This document shows, one piece after another, positions 1 through 7,998 of a stretch of DNA of 18,132 nucleotides; positions within the stretch are counted from its first letter, which is position 1; every line of letters starts with the position of its first letter. The notes under the pieces are model-generated. The model worked only from the letters and a program-made list of their open reading frames with translations, made no database searches and was not told the origin of the DNA. The position numbers and the translations under genes were made by a program. The stretch comes from CAYMRB01 sp964392615. Its GTDB lineage: Bacteria; Planctomycetota; UBA8108. Location of the stretch: contig CAYMRB010000184.1 in NCBI GenBank assembly GCA_964392615.1, positions 1 through 18,132 of the forward strand, in the 5' to 3' direction.

Positions 1-3000
1 GAGGCTGTACCACGTCGTGTCCGTGGACTGGCCCTTGCCGACAGCGTCCTTGCCGAGAATCACGACTTCGGCCGCGGCGGGCGCGTCCGTCGCGGCGTCC
101 ATCGCGGCATAGGGGATGCCGTGTCGCTTCAGGTACGCGACGACGGAGCCGTGCGGATCGTAGACCGCGAGCTGCTCGGCGGCGAGCTTCGGTCTGGCAG
201 TACGCACCGGCGGGAGGACGCTCATCGGCTTCTCGTCGCGGAAGACCTCGCTGCCACCACGGCGCGCCGTGAGCACGAATGCGCCTTCTGCACGCTGGGT
301 GACCGGTGGCACCGTGAACGCGACGTTGACCACTTCGCCTTCGCCCGGCGCCACATCGAGAATCATCGTCTTGCCGGCGATCTTCTTGCCGTCCACGACG
401 ACTGACCAGAGGACCTCGATCGGATCGGCGTGCCGCGTGCTGTTCATCACCTTCAGCGTGCGTTCGACACGAGCACCGGCGCCGAAGGTCCAGTTCCACT
501 GCCGGCAGAGCACGGCGACGGGTGACCACGCGTTGTAGTACTGCCGCTGGCTGTCAGTCATCCAGAACTGCCACGCGCTGACCTCGCACCAGCGGTAGCC
601 TTCGGAGAGCATCTTCCCCCACAGCCCGCGCGCCTCCATCGTCTCGCCCACGCCGATGAAGCAGCGGTCGCCGCCGATGGTCGCGAAGCGATCGGTAGTG
701 TAGCCGTTGGCGAAGTAGACCTCGCCCTTCATGATCGGCCGATCCGGCACCATGCGCCATGCGCCGCGCTGAGGACGCTCGGCGTCGTAGAAGTGCTCGC
801 GCGTGTAGGCGGCGTCGGGAAAGTCGCGGAAGTCGACGTTCAAGAACTCGGTGTAGTGGGCGCCGTTCACCGGAAGCGACTCGTCGTGCAGGCAGTTGCC
901 GCCGTCGACCATCACCGGCCGAGTCGGGTCGACGGCCATGACGCGCTCCCCGGCTACGCGCATCGCCGGCTCCACCGCCTGCCACTGCCCGAGGTTCCAT
1001 GAGTTGATGTAGGTGATCTCGTTCTCCAGCGACCAGATGTAGACGCATGGGTGGTTGCGCTCCTCCTGCACCCACGCCGCGAGTTGCTCGTACCAATTAT
1101 CGAAAAGCGCCTTCTTCGCTCGTCTCGGCCGGCGACCTCGCTCGTCGGGTCGTGCATCGGGATCGGGCTCGCTCAAGCCGCCGCCGTAATTGGCGCGCTG
1201 GCCGTCGAACGTGCCGGACGAGCGGACGAGCATGCCCGTCTCGTCAAAGTAGTCGAGCACCTCTCGCCGCGTCATGCCGCCCCAGCCGCCGCTGCGCCAG
1301 TAGCGCATGTGGTTCATGTGGCTCGTCTCGCAGAGCTCCATGAAGCTCTGCGGCGAGCGGGTGTAGTTCGTGTCGGCCCACATGGACCACTTCACGCCGT
1401 TGAGCCGGAACATGTGAGTGCTCCAGTCCCACTCGCGGAAGCCGAAGCGTGTGCGCTTCGTGTCGACGGTCGTGCCGTCGACCGAGAGCTCGGTGACCAC
1501 CTGATAGAGGAACGGATCGTCGGGCCACCACAGGTGCGGATCGCTCCAGTCGGCCGCGAGGTCGAACGTCTTCGTCTCGCCGGCATCGAGCCGCACCGCC
1601 CGCTCGGGAAGCGTCAGCTCGGCAACGCCACCACGGCCCTCGTTCCACGGCACGACGCGGTGAGTCAGCACGGCGCGGACCGACTTCGCGCCGGTGTTGT
1701 GGATGGTGGTCTCGAGATCGAGGCGCTTCTGCTTCACCGACGGCTTCGCGAACACGTCCGTGGTGTAAACGGGTCCACACACGACCAACGTCGCCGGTTC
1801 GAGAATGCCCGTCCGCGGGTCGGAGGCGCACGGCATGTCGTACCGACCGCAGACGCCTTGGTTGTCGACGAGGTACTCGCGCGGAACGTTCCAGTACTGC
1901 CGGTTGCCGAGCTCCTGCGCCCGAGCGTCGCCCGCCGGATTCAGCGCGTAGTAGGCATCCTTGAAGCAGAGGACGAGGTCGTTGACCCGCCCGGGCTCGA
2001 TCTTTCCTGTCAGGTCGAGCTGCCACGCCGTGTGAAACGTCTTGGTCCATCCGCAGAACTGCCCGTTGACGAACGCGCTGACGATCAGGTTCGAGCGCTG
2101 CACGTCGAGGAAGAAACCGCGACCGGCCAGCGCCGCCGTCACAGCGAGCTTGGCTCGTACGAGGTAGCGATGCGCAAAGCCCATTTCGGGTCGTCGCGCA
2201 TCGCGATCGCCGGGAACCTCGTACGCGTACCACCGCAGCTGGTCCAGGTCGGGCAGCTCCGTCACGGGGCCGAGACGCATCGCCTCGTCGACCGGCTGCT
2301 CTTCCCAGGCCGCCGTGGTCCACGGCCCGTCGAGCCGCACCTCGGCGCGTTCGGACGGGCCGTTTACGGCGTGGATCAAGAACAGGTGCCGCTCGGCGTC
2401 GCGATCCGCAGCGTCGCGGTGATCCTCCCCCGGCTTCCACTTGCCGTCCGGACGGAGCTCGTCCGTTCCGATGTACACGCAATCGAGCATGCCCAGGACG
2501 CGCGCCGTCTTCTTGTGGCCCCTCCCATCGTCCGTCTCGTACCGGTGCCAGCGGACATCGAGTCGATGCATGCCGCCAGCCAACTCTCTCTCCCCGAGCT
2601 TGATCCACGCCAGCTCGTTCCACCGCTGCAGCGGTTGGATATTCGTCGTCGCAGCGGTGCTCTCGACCGTCTGCCACGGCCCGCCATCGAGTCGCCACTG
2701 GAAGTCCGACCGCACCCACTCGTACCCGATTCGAGCCCACAGCTTATGCCCGCCCGCCTGATCGACCGAAAAATCGTATCCGAAGACCATGCCCTCGGCG
2801 GGCATGAGCTCCTCGACCTCCCGCGCGGTCAAGCTCACGTGCAGGAACTTGCCACCCGAGACGATCGACTCCAGGCCCCAGGCGGTGGCGGCGAACTTGT
2901 CGACCTCGGGACGGCTGGCGGGCTGCTCGCCTTCGAGCCAGACGTACGGTGCGGCGAGAGCAGGCGAGGCGCACGAAGCGACAACGAGCAGTACGCGGGC

Positions 3001-3012
3001 AAGGGGAAGCAT
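1..3012 (-). CDS. Secreted glycoside hydrolase family 2 enzyme (beta-galactosidase-like), 3' end beyond the window
   Basis: The frame is open without a stop from the ATG at 3012 to the left edge (1004 codons), so the gene is 3'-truncated by the window. An RBS (GAGGAA, 3020-3025) lies 7 nt before the ATG. The N-terminus is a signal peptide; VASC at residues 11-14 could be a lipobox, or cleavage could follow ALA near residue 20. Residues about 22-190 look like a carbohydrate-binding jelly-roll (WLEGEQ start). About 200-400 is the GH2 sugar-binding domain, then an Ig-like domain, then a TIM barrel from about 525. The acid/base motif is HPCVYIWSLENE, with E665 following N664. The likely nucleophile is E764 in PIMKGEVYFANG. 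A beta-sandwich (about 845-940) and the start of a Rossmann-like domain follow. The family hydrolyses beta-glycosidic bonds of galactosides, glucuronides or mannosides; the substrate cannot be told from sequence. Both catalytic Glu are present, so it is probably active outside the cytoplasm. It lies downstream of purH but is separated by a strong hairpin. Confidence 0.85.
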   Translation of the reverse strand, partial: MLPLARVLLVVASCASPALAAPYVWLEGEQPASRPEVDKFAATAWGLESIVSGGKFLHVSLTAREVEELMPAEGMVFGYDFSVDQAGGHKLWARIGYEWVRSDFQWRLDGGPWQTVESTAATTNIQPLQRWNELAWIKLGERELAGGMHRLDVRWHRYETDDGRGHKKTARVLGMLDCVYIGTDELRPDGKWKPGEDHRDAADRDAERHLFLIHAVNGPSERAEVRLDGPWTTAAWEEQPVDEAMRLGPVTELPDLDQLRWYAYEVPGDRDARRPEMGFAHRYLVRAKLAVTAALAGRGFFLDVQRSNLIVSAFVNGQFCGWTKTFHTAWQLDLTGKIEPGRVNDLVLCFKDAYYALNPAGDARAQELGNRQYWNVPREYLVDNQGVCGRYDMPCASDPRTGILEPATLVVCGPVYTTDVFAKPSVKQKRLDLETTIHNTGAKSVRAVLTHRVVPWNEGRGGVAELTLPERAVRLDAGETKTFDLAADWSDPHLWWPDDPFLYQVVTELSVDGTTVDTKRTRFGFREWDWSTHMFRLNGVKWSMWADTNYTRSPQSFMELCETSHMNHMRYWRSGGWGGMTRREVLDYFDETGMLVRSSGTFDGQRANYGGGLSEPDPDARPDERGRRPRRAKKALFDNWYEQLAAWVQEERNHPCVYIWSLENEITYINSWNLGQWQAVEPAMRVAGERVMAVDPTRPVMVDGGNCLHDESLPVNGAHYTEFLNVDFRDFPDAAYTREHFYDAERPQRGAWRMVPDRPIMKGEVYFANGYTTDRFATIGGDRCFIGVGETMEARGLWGKMLSEGYRWCEVSAWQFWMTDSQRQYYNAWSPVAVLCRQWNWTFGAGARVERTLKVMNSTRHADPIEVLWSVVVDGKKIAGKTMILDVAPGEGEVVNVAFTVPPVTQRAEGAFVLTARRGGSEVFRDEKPMSVLPPVRTARPKLAAEQLAVYDPHGSVVAYLKRHGIPYAAMDAATDAPAAAEVVILGKDAVGKGQSTDTTWYSL

Positions 3013-3036
3013 AGCGCGGTTCCTCGATGACGATGG

Positions 3037-3070
3037 AGCCCCCGATCACGTGGGGCGTGATCGGGAGGCT
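3037..3070 (-). terminator. Strong hairpin between purH and the GH2 gene, probable purH terminator
   Basis: Arms 3041-3050 and 3056-3065 are perfect complements (10 bp, loop TGGGG). They extend by four more pairs (3037-3040 with 3067-3070) across one bulged A at 3066. A smaller hairpin (TGCCT/AGGCA, 3093-3106) lies between this one and the purH stop. There is no T-tract on the minus strand, so it may be a non-canonical terminator or an mRNA-stabilising structure. It ends just upstream of the GH2 RBS, which suggests the GH2 gene has its own expression control. Confidence 0.55.
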
Positions 3071-3140
3071 GTGTCTCAGCGTGAGCCGATGATGCCTGAA
3101 GAGGCAACGTCGACCAAGACCGTCGGTTGTCCGCGCTCGC

Positions 3141-4739
3141 TCAGTGCCGGAAGTGCCGCTGTCCCGTGAACACCATCGTCATGCCGCGCTCGTCGGCAGC
3201 AGCGACGACCTCGGCGTCCCGCACGCTGCCTCCGGGCTGGATCGCTGCCGTCACGCCGGCGTCGGCGGCGACCAGCAGACCGTCGGGGAACGGGAAGAAC
3301 GCGTCCGACGCGACGGCTGCTCCGTTGAGATCGAGCCCCGCGTCGCCGGCTTTCGTAACGCCGATGCGCGCCGAGTCGACGCGCGACATCTGACCCGCGC
3401 CGACGCCGAGCAAGCGATCGGGACCGCTGTAGACGATCGCGTTCGATTTCACGAATCGCACGACCTCCCAGGCGAACAGGAGCGCGCTCATCTCGTCGTC
3501 CGTCGGCTCTCGCTTCGTCATGACGCGCAGCTTCGTCTCGTCGAGCACGACGTCGTCGGGCCGCATCGCGACCGCACCTCCCGGCACGCTGCGTACGACG
3601 AGGTCGCCCGCCGCACGGCGCCAACCGTCGACGCCATCGATGAGGCGCAACAGTATGCGGTTCTTCTTCTGCTGCAGCACCTCGAGCGCTTCGGGCGTGA
3701 ATTCGGGAGCGATCAGCACCTCGATGAAGTGCTTTGCCATCGCCTCGGCGGCGGCGGCGTCGATCGGCCGGCTCGACGCGATGATGCCGCCCGACGCGGA
3801 CTGCGGATCGCAGGCCAGCGCGCTGCACCACGCCGCTGCAACGTCACCGCCCGCGTCGACCGCGGCACCGCACGGATTCGAGTGCTTGATGATCGACACC
3901 GCCGCGCCGCGTCGGTCCAGGCTCGCAGCGACGTCCATCGCGCCCGAGATGTCGAGGATATTGTTGTATGAGATCTCCTTGCCGTGCAGCTTCTCGAAGT
4001 GGTCGAGGAAGCTGCCGTAGAGCGCCGCCGGCTGATGCGGGTTCTCGCCATAGCGCAGCGTCTTCGCACGATCGCGGCGGACCTCGAGCGTCTCGGGCAG
4101 GGCCTCGGCCGCCGCGCGGCCGGCGCCACTGTCTCCCTCACCGCCAGCGCGCGCGAAGTACGCGGTGATCGCGCGATCGTACTCGGACGTGCGTCGATAC
4201 ACCGCGGCCGCGAAACGTCGGCGCAACTCAAGCGTCGTGGCGCCGCCGTTCTCGCGCATCGCGAGGAGCAAATCGCCATATTGCGCTGGATCCGACACGA
4301 CCGTCACCGCCGCGTGGTTCTTCGCCGCGCTCCGCAGGAGCGTCGGTCCACCGATGTCGATTTGCTCGATCGCCTCGTCCCACGTCACGTCCGGCCGCGC
4401 AACGGTCGCCTCGAACGGATAGAGGTTCACGACGACGAGGTCGATCGGCACCAGCCCGTGCTCGTCCATGACCGCGCAATGTTCGGGTACGTCCCGGCGA
4501 TACAGGATGCCGGCATGCACTCGCGGGTGGAGCGTCTTGACGCGGCCGTCGAGCATCTCCGGGAACCCGGTGAACTCGCCAACGTCGATGATCTCGACTC
4601 CCGCCTCGCGCAAGGTGCGGGCCGTGCCGCCCGTCGACAGTATCTCGATCTCGAACGCCGCGAGCGCGCGTGCGAGATCGACGAGGCCCGTCTTGTCGGA
4701 GACGCTCAGGAGAGCCCGGCGGATCGGTGCGGTCGCCAT
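3141..4739 (-). CDS. purH: Bifunctional AICAR transformylase / IMP cyclohydrolase PurH
   Basis: This cytoplasmic enzyme carries out the last two steps of de novo IMP synthesis: formylation of AICAR with 10-formyl-THF, then ring closure of FAICAR. The protein is 532 aa, the usual family length. The N-terminal MGS-like cyclohydrolase domain (about 1-145) has SVSDKTGL, STGGTA and the GFPEMLDGRVKTLHPRVHAG block (residues 58-77). The transformylase domain has LRYGENPHQ (228-236), SYNNILDISGAMD and the catalytic Lys-His pair (K285, H286) in IIKHSNPCGA. It ends in the typical FTGQRHFRH. The frame stays open upstream, but the ATG at 4739 is chosen because GAGGAA lies 4 nt before it and the preceding residues do not match the family. 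It stands alone, without other pur genes. A hairpin follows it, and it diverges from the kinase gene across 311 nt that contain a copy of a repeated 26-nt element. Confidence 0.97.
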   Translation of the reverse strand: MATAPIRRALLSVSDKTGLVDLARALAAFEIEILSTGGTARTLREAGVEIIDVGEFTGFPEMLDGRVKTLHPRVHAGILYRRDVPEHCAVMDEHGLVPIDLVVVNLYPFEATVARPDVTWDEAIEQIDIGGPTLLRSAAKNHAAVTVVSDPAQYGDLLLAMRENGGATTLELRRRFAAAVYRRTSEYDRAITAYFARAGGEGDSGAGRAAAEALPETLEVRRDRAKTLRYGENPHQPAALYGSFLDHFEKLHGKEISYNNILDISGAMDVAASLDRRGAAVSIIKHSNPCGAAVDAGGDVAAAWCSALACDPQSASGGIIASSRPIDAAAAEAMAKHFIEVLIAPEFTPEALEVLQQKKNRILLRLIDGVDGWRRAAGDLVVRSVPGGAVAMRPDDVVLDETKLRVMTKREPTDDEMSALLFAWEVVRFVKSNAIVYSGPDRLLGVGAGQMSRVDSARIGVTKAGDAGLDLNGAAVASDAFFPFPDGLLVAADAGVTAAIQPGGSVRDAEVVAAADERGMTMVFTGQRHFRH

Positions 4740-4831
4740 GTCTTCCTCATTTTCCTCGCCCCTGAAAACGGCCAACGTGCCGTCTTTCGCGGATGCTCGT
4801 GCCTCTCGCCAGGCGAAGGCGCCGACGATAG

Positions 4832-4857
4832 GCACAATGATCTGTGAAAGGCGGCAC
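4832..4857 (+). repeat. Copy 1 of a 26-nt dispersed repeat
   Basis: GCACAATGATCTGTGAAAGG followed by C, one variable base and GCAC. It matches copy 2 at 9131-9156 in 25 of 26 positions. This copy is also flanked by a direct repeat GGCACAA (4831-4837 and 4853-4859) with a 22-nt period, and contains CACA-N6-TGTG. Both traits are operator-like. It lies 93 nt upstream of purH (-) and about 190 nt upstream of the kinase start (+). Confidence 0.75.
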
Positions 4858-4924
4858 AAAGGTACCGCGACAGCACGGGTTTGGGAAGTGGGCCGCCCGA
4901 CGCGGCCGCATCGTCAGAAAAACC

Positions 4925-4954
4925 TTTCCGCGCCGGTGAACGGACGGATAAAAT
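4925..4954 (+). promoter_or_regulatory. Weak candidate promoter for the kinase gene
   Basis: TAAAAT (4949-4954) matches the -10 consensus in five of six positions. TTTCCG (4925-4930), 18 nt upstream, is a poor -35. The surrounding sequence is the most A/T-rich in the region. It lies about 96 nt upstream of the kinase GTG. Only its position and base composition support the call. Confidence 0.25.
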
Positions 4955-5050
4955 GGATGTTTCCCTCGACCTTAGACCAATCACCCCAATAACTTGTGAC
5001 TTCGTGGCAGCTCGCGGCCGCAGCGGCGCGGCCCAGGAGGTAGGACCATC

Positions 5051-7921
5051 GTGAGTGCCGACGGGCAATCCTCCCGTACTCCGGCGAAACGCGACAAGGA
5101 GAAGGACCGGGACCTGATCGGGCAGGTCGTCGCGGGCAAGTACCGCGTCCTCGACCTCCTCGGCCAGGGGGGGTTCGGCAGTGTCTTCCTCGTCGAGATG
5201 ACGTCCGGCATGGTCGGCGACCGGCTGGCCATGAAGGTCCTGCCGCGCGAGCTCAGCGAGAACGCACTCTTGCGCGACCAGTTTCTCAACGAGATCCGGG
5301 TCGCGATGAAGATGGTCGACAAGTACATCGTGCAGATCCGCGACGTCGGCGTCATCGACGAGGCCGACCAGAGCGAAGCGCGCGGTCTGATGTACTACAC
5401 GATGGACTACGTGCCCGGCGTGACGCTGGCCGCAGTCCTGCGCGAGCGCGGCACGCTCTCCGTGCCGCGCGCCATGGCGTACGTGTTGCGAGTGCTGCGG
5501 GCTCTGCGCACCGCACACGCGGCCGGAATCATCCACCGCGACCTCAAGCCCGCCAACGTCATGGTCGTCGAACAGGACGGGAAGGAAACGACCCGCGTCC
5601 TCGACTTCGGCATCGCGACGGCGATCGGCGGCGAGGGAGGCGACGATGCCGGCACCGGCACCGGCACCGGCGGGAAGAAGACCGGCTTCGCGGGCAGTCC
5701 GTACTACATGCCACCCGAGCAGTTCCTCGGCACGGAGCTCGGCTTCTACACCGATCTCTACTCGGTCGGCGTGATCATCTACGAGTGTCTGACGGGGCGG
5801 CGACCGTACACGGGTCACTCGCCGCAGGAAGTCTACGACAACCTGAAGAAGGGCCCGCCGATCGACATCGTCGACCTCGCTCCCGAGGTCGACGAGTATC
5901 CCGGTCTCGCCGACGCGATCCGCAAGGCGCTGGAGCGCAACCCCGAGAAGCGCTTCCAGACCGCCAAGGAGATGATGGAGACCCTGAACGGGATCCTGAA
6001 GGGAGAAGGCGACACGCCGCCGCCGGGACGACGCTCGCCGGCGCGATCGATACCGCGTCGATCGCTCGCCGCAGGACGCGGCAGACCGGTGGCCACGCGA
6101 CGACCGACGGTCGCCCCGCCGCGCAAGGCGTCTCCCGTGCCCGCGTTCATGGTCAGCCTGTTGATCGTCGCGATCGCCGTCGTCGGCGTCGTGTTCAAGG
6201 ACCGCATCCTCGAGTCCCTCGGCATGGCCGAGCCCGCGGGTGCTCCGGGCAAGCCCGGCGGCTCGCCGGGCGACCCCAACGGCGGCGCGACGAACGGCGG
6301 CGGTCCCGCCACCGCGACGTCTGGCAGCAACGGGACGAAGTCGTCGACTGGCGATCCGAAGGACGCCGGCAAGACGGGCGGTCCGAAGGGCTCAGGACGC
6401 GCCGAGGACGAGGTTCTCGCCGCGAAGAAAGCCGCCGCGCGCAGGCTCGACGATATGCTCCGCGCCGGCTTCGCCGCGATCGAGAAGGAGGACTGGAAGA
6501 CCGCCGAGGAGAACGCCGCAGCCGTCCTGGCCGTCCGCAAGAACGACGCGCGCGCGCTCTTGCTGCGCGGAACCGTGCAACTGCGCCTCCGCCAACCGCT
6601 CGACGCGATCCGCACTCTCGAGCCGGTCCTCAAGCTCGCGGAGCTCCGTCGCGAGGACTCGATCCATGCGCGACTGCTGCTCGCCGACGCGAACGCGGCG
6701 CTTGCCAAGCCGCGGTGGGACAATGTGGAGAGCCAACTCGCCTCGATCCTGCGCGACGATCCGACCCACGCCGCTACAGCGCGGCGCATGGCGGAGTTCC
6801 TCCGCGATCGCGGTCGGAAGGCCGACCTCCTGGCGCACCTGAAGGCGTGCCACGAACGCGAGGTGAAGGACCAGGTCGTCGCCGCGCTCTATCAGAAGCT
6901 CGTGGTCGAGGCCGCAGCGCGCACCGAGGCGGAGTTCCAGACGCTCTCCGCGGCAGCCCGCGAGGCGTACGACAAGCGCGACTGGACCGTTGCGGCGATG
7001 CAGGCGACGAAGGCCCTCGAAAGGCGCAAAGCGCTCGATATCGCGCTTATCGCGCACGAGTCGCGCTGTCGCATCGAGGATTCCGGCGGCGCGCGGTCGT
7101 CGCTCGCGATCGTCGAGGAGCTCGTCGCCGCAGACGCCGAGCTCACGAAGAGCGAGGAGTGGCAGCTGCGCCTGCCCTATCTCCAGGGGCTCACTTCGTA
7201 CATTCACTATGAGGAGACGGGCAAGAAGGCCTCCTACAACGCGGCGATCGTCAAGCTCGACAAGGTGAAGGCGCTGTCGTCGAAGAAAAAGTCCCCGGAC
7301 ATCTGGGCGTGGTCGCGAACGTATCTCGGCCTCGCGTTGGCGAAGGCGACAAGGGACATCGGGCGCGTCGACGATGAGTTCGGTCCGACCAAGGACATCC
7401 GCGATGCCGAGCTCATCTACGTGCAAGCGCGCGCGTTCCAGAAGCTCGCCCGCAAGAAGCGTGCGAAACAAGAGCGGCTGCGATGTTACAGCCTCGCCAA
7501 ATCTCGGCTCTTGAACCTCCTCAAGGTGAGCCGGCTGCCGGAGGACCTCGAGCAAGAGGCCTACCTTCGCCTGGGCGAGTGCTATCTGCAGGTCGGCCTG
7601 ATCGACGAGAGCGACAACTACCTCCGCAGGGCGGTCAACCGATTCGGCGAGGCGAAGAAGAAGGGCCTGCAGAGCACGGCGCTCTACGAGAACCTCGGCG
7701 CGACCTACGTCGCGCTCGACGAATACATCAAGGCCGCGCAGAGCTACCGCGAGGCGTACTACCTCAAGCCGACCGTCGATGGGTGCCTGCGCGCCGCCGA
7801 GTTCTTCCTCAAGGCGAGCTCCGGCAAGGCCCCCGCGCGCCAGCTGCTCGAAGAGGGGCTGACGCGCTTCGAGGACGATCCGAAGCTCCTGAAGATGCTC
7901 GCGCAATTGAGGAACCGCTAG
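5051..7921 (+). CDS. Membrane-anchored Ser/Thr protein kinase with C-terminal TPR region
   Basis: 956 aa. The GTG start at 5051 is supported by AGGAGG 10 nt upstream (5035-5040). The Hanks-type kinase domain (about 21-318) is complete: glycine loop GQGGFGSV (38-45), K62 in AMKVL, a likely helix-C E81, HRDLKPANV with D164 and N169, DFG at 185-187, and GSPYYMPPE ending at E223. A Pro/Arg-rich juxtamembrane stretch leads to one membrane helix (about 364-381), then a Gly/Pro/Ser/Thr-rich linker (about 394-450), then about 500 residues of helical TPR-like repeats to the end. The layout is kinase inside and TPR sensor or scaffold outside, as in PknB-like receptor kinases, but with TPRs in place of PASTA domains. 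The activation segment carries an inserted GTGTGTGG encoded by a hexanucleotide repeat. The ligand and target proteins cannot be deduced. The LD-carboxypeptidase gene follows after 64 nt on the same strand and may be co-transcribed. Confidence 0.93.
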   Translation: MSADGQSSRTPAKRDKEKDRDLIGQVVAGKYRVLDLLGQGGFGSVFLVEMTSGMVGDRLAMKVLPRELSENALLRDQFLNEIRVAMKMVDKYIVQIRDVGVIDEADQSEARGLMYYTMDYVPGVTLAAVLRERGTLSVPRAMAYVLRVLRALRTAHAAGIIHRDLKPANVMVVEQDGKETTRVLDFGIATAIGGEGGDDAGTGTGTGGKKTGFAGSPYYMPPEQFLGTELGFYTDLYSVGVIIYECLTGRRPYTGHSPQEVYDNLKKGPPIDIVDLAPEVDEYPGLADAIRKALERNPEKRFQTAKEMMETLNGILKGEGDTPPPGRRSPARSIPRRSLAAGRGRPVATRRPTVAPPRKASPVPAFMVSLLIVAIAVVGVVFKDRILESLGMAEPAGAPGKPGGSPGDPNGGATNGGGPATATSGSNGTKSSTGDPKDAGKTGGPKGSGRAEDEVLAAKKAAARRLDDMLRAGFAAIEKEDWKTAEENAAAVLAVRKNDARALLLRGTVQLRLRQPLDAIRTLEPVLKLAELRREDSIHARLLLADANAALAKPRWDNVESQLASILRDDPTHAATARRMAEFLRDRGRKADLLAHLKACHEREVKDQVVAALYQKLVVEAAARTEAEFQTLSAAAREAYDKRDWTVAAMQATKALERRKALDIALIAHESRCRIEDSGGARSSLAIVEELVAADAELTKSEEWQLRLPYLQGLTSYIHYEETGKKASYNAAIVKLDKVKALSSKKKSPDIWAWSRTYLGLALAKATRDIGRVDDEFGPTKDIRDAELIYVQARAFQKLARKKRAKQERLRCYSLAKSRLLNLLKVSRLPEDLEQEAYLRLGECYLQVGLIDESDNYLRRAVNRFGEAKKKGLQSTALYENLGATYVALDEYIKAAQSYREAYYLKPTVDGCLRAAEFFLKASSGKAPARQLLEEGLTRFEDDPKLLKMLAQLRNR
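5651..5671 (+). repeat. (GGCACC)3-GGC microsatellite inside the kinase gene
   Basis: Three perfect GGCACC units followed by GGC encode GTGTGTG (residues 201-207), between DFG (185-187) and GSPYYMPPE. Unit gain or loss would add or remove Gly-Thr pairs without a frameshift. Confidence 0.8.
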
Positions 7922-7981
7922 TCGGAAGCGGCTCTGCTCGAAGAAGGAACGTGAGAGACGAAGAGTACAAGGGGAGAGACG

Positions 7982-7998
7982 ATACGTGCAGTACGTAT
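7982..7998 (+). promoter_or_regulatory. Inverted repeat over the LD-carboxypeptidase start codon
   Basis: ATACGT (7982-7987) and ACGTAT (7993-7998) form a perfect 6-bp stem with a GCAGT loop. The GTG start (7986-7988) is partly within the stem, so translation initiation could be dampened or regulated. It may be fortuitous. Confidence 0.3.

Larger units (their letters stand above)
4740..5050. other. Divergent intergenic region between purH (-) and the kinase gene (+)
   Basis: This 311-nt region must hold the promoters of both flanking genes. Three things stand out. The first is the purH RBS (minus strand GAGGAA, 4744-4749). The second is a 26-nt repeated element with flanking GGCACAA direct repeats (4831-4859). 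The third is an A/T-rich patch at about 4916-4975 in otherwise GC-rich DNA, containing a possible -10 box. A short frame (ATG 4837 to the stop ending at 4992) would encode 51 residues beginning MICERRH, but it has no RBS and no recognisable product, so I do not call it a gene. Confidence 0.6.

Noticed and set aside
1..3012. GH2 region first looked like several broken minus-strand pieces, suggesting a frameshifted pseudogene
   Set aside because: Codon-by-codon reading shows one continuous frame from the ATG at 3012 to position 1. The short pieces are other frames.
1051..3030. Long open frame on the plus strand opposite the GH2 gene
   Set aside because: It is a GC-driven shadow. The minus-strand frame has a signal peptide, an RBS and GH2 catalytic motifs, while this one has no recognisable domain.
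4837..4992. Short frame MICERRH... upstream of the kinase, sharing its first codons with the TMTC-like gene
   Set aside because: The similarity ends with the 26-nt repeat. There is no RBS, and the remaining residues are not recognisable, so it is better described as a repeat.
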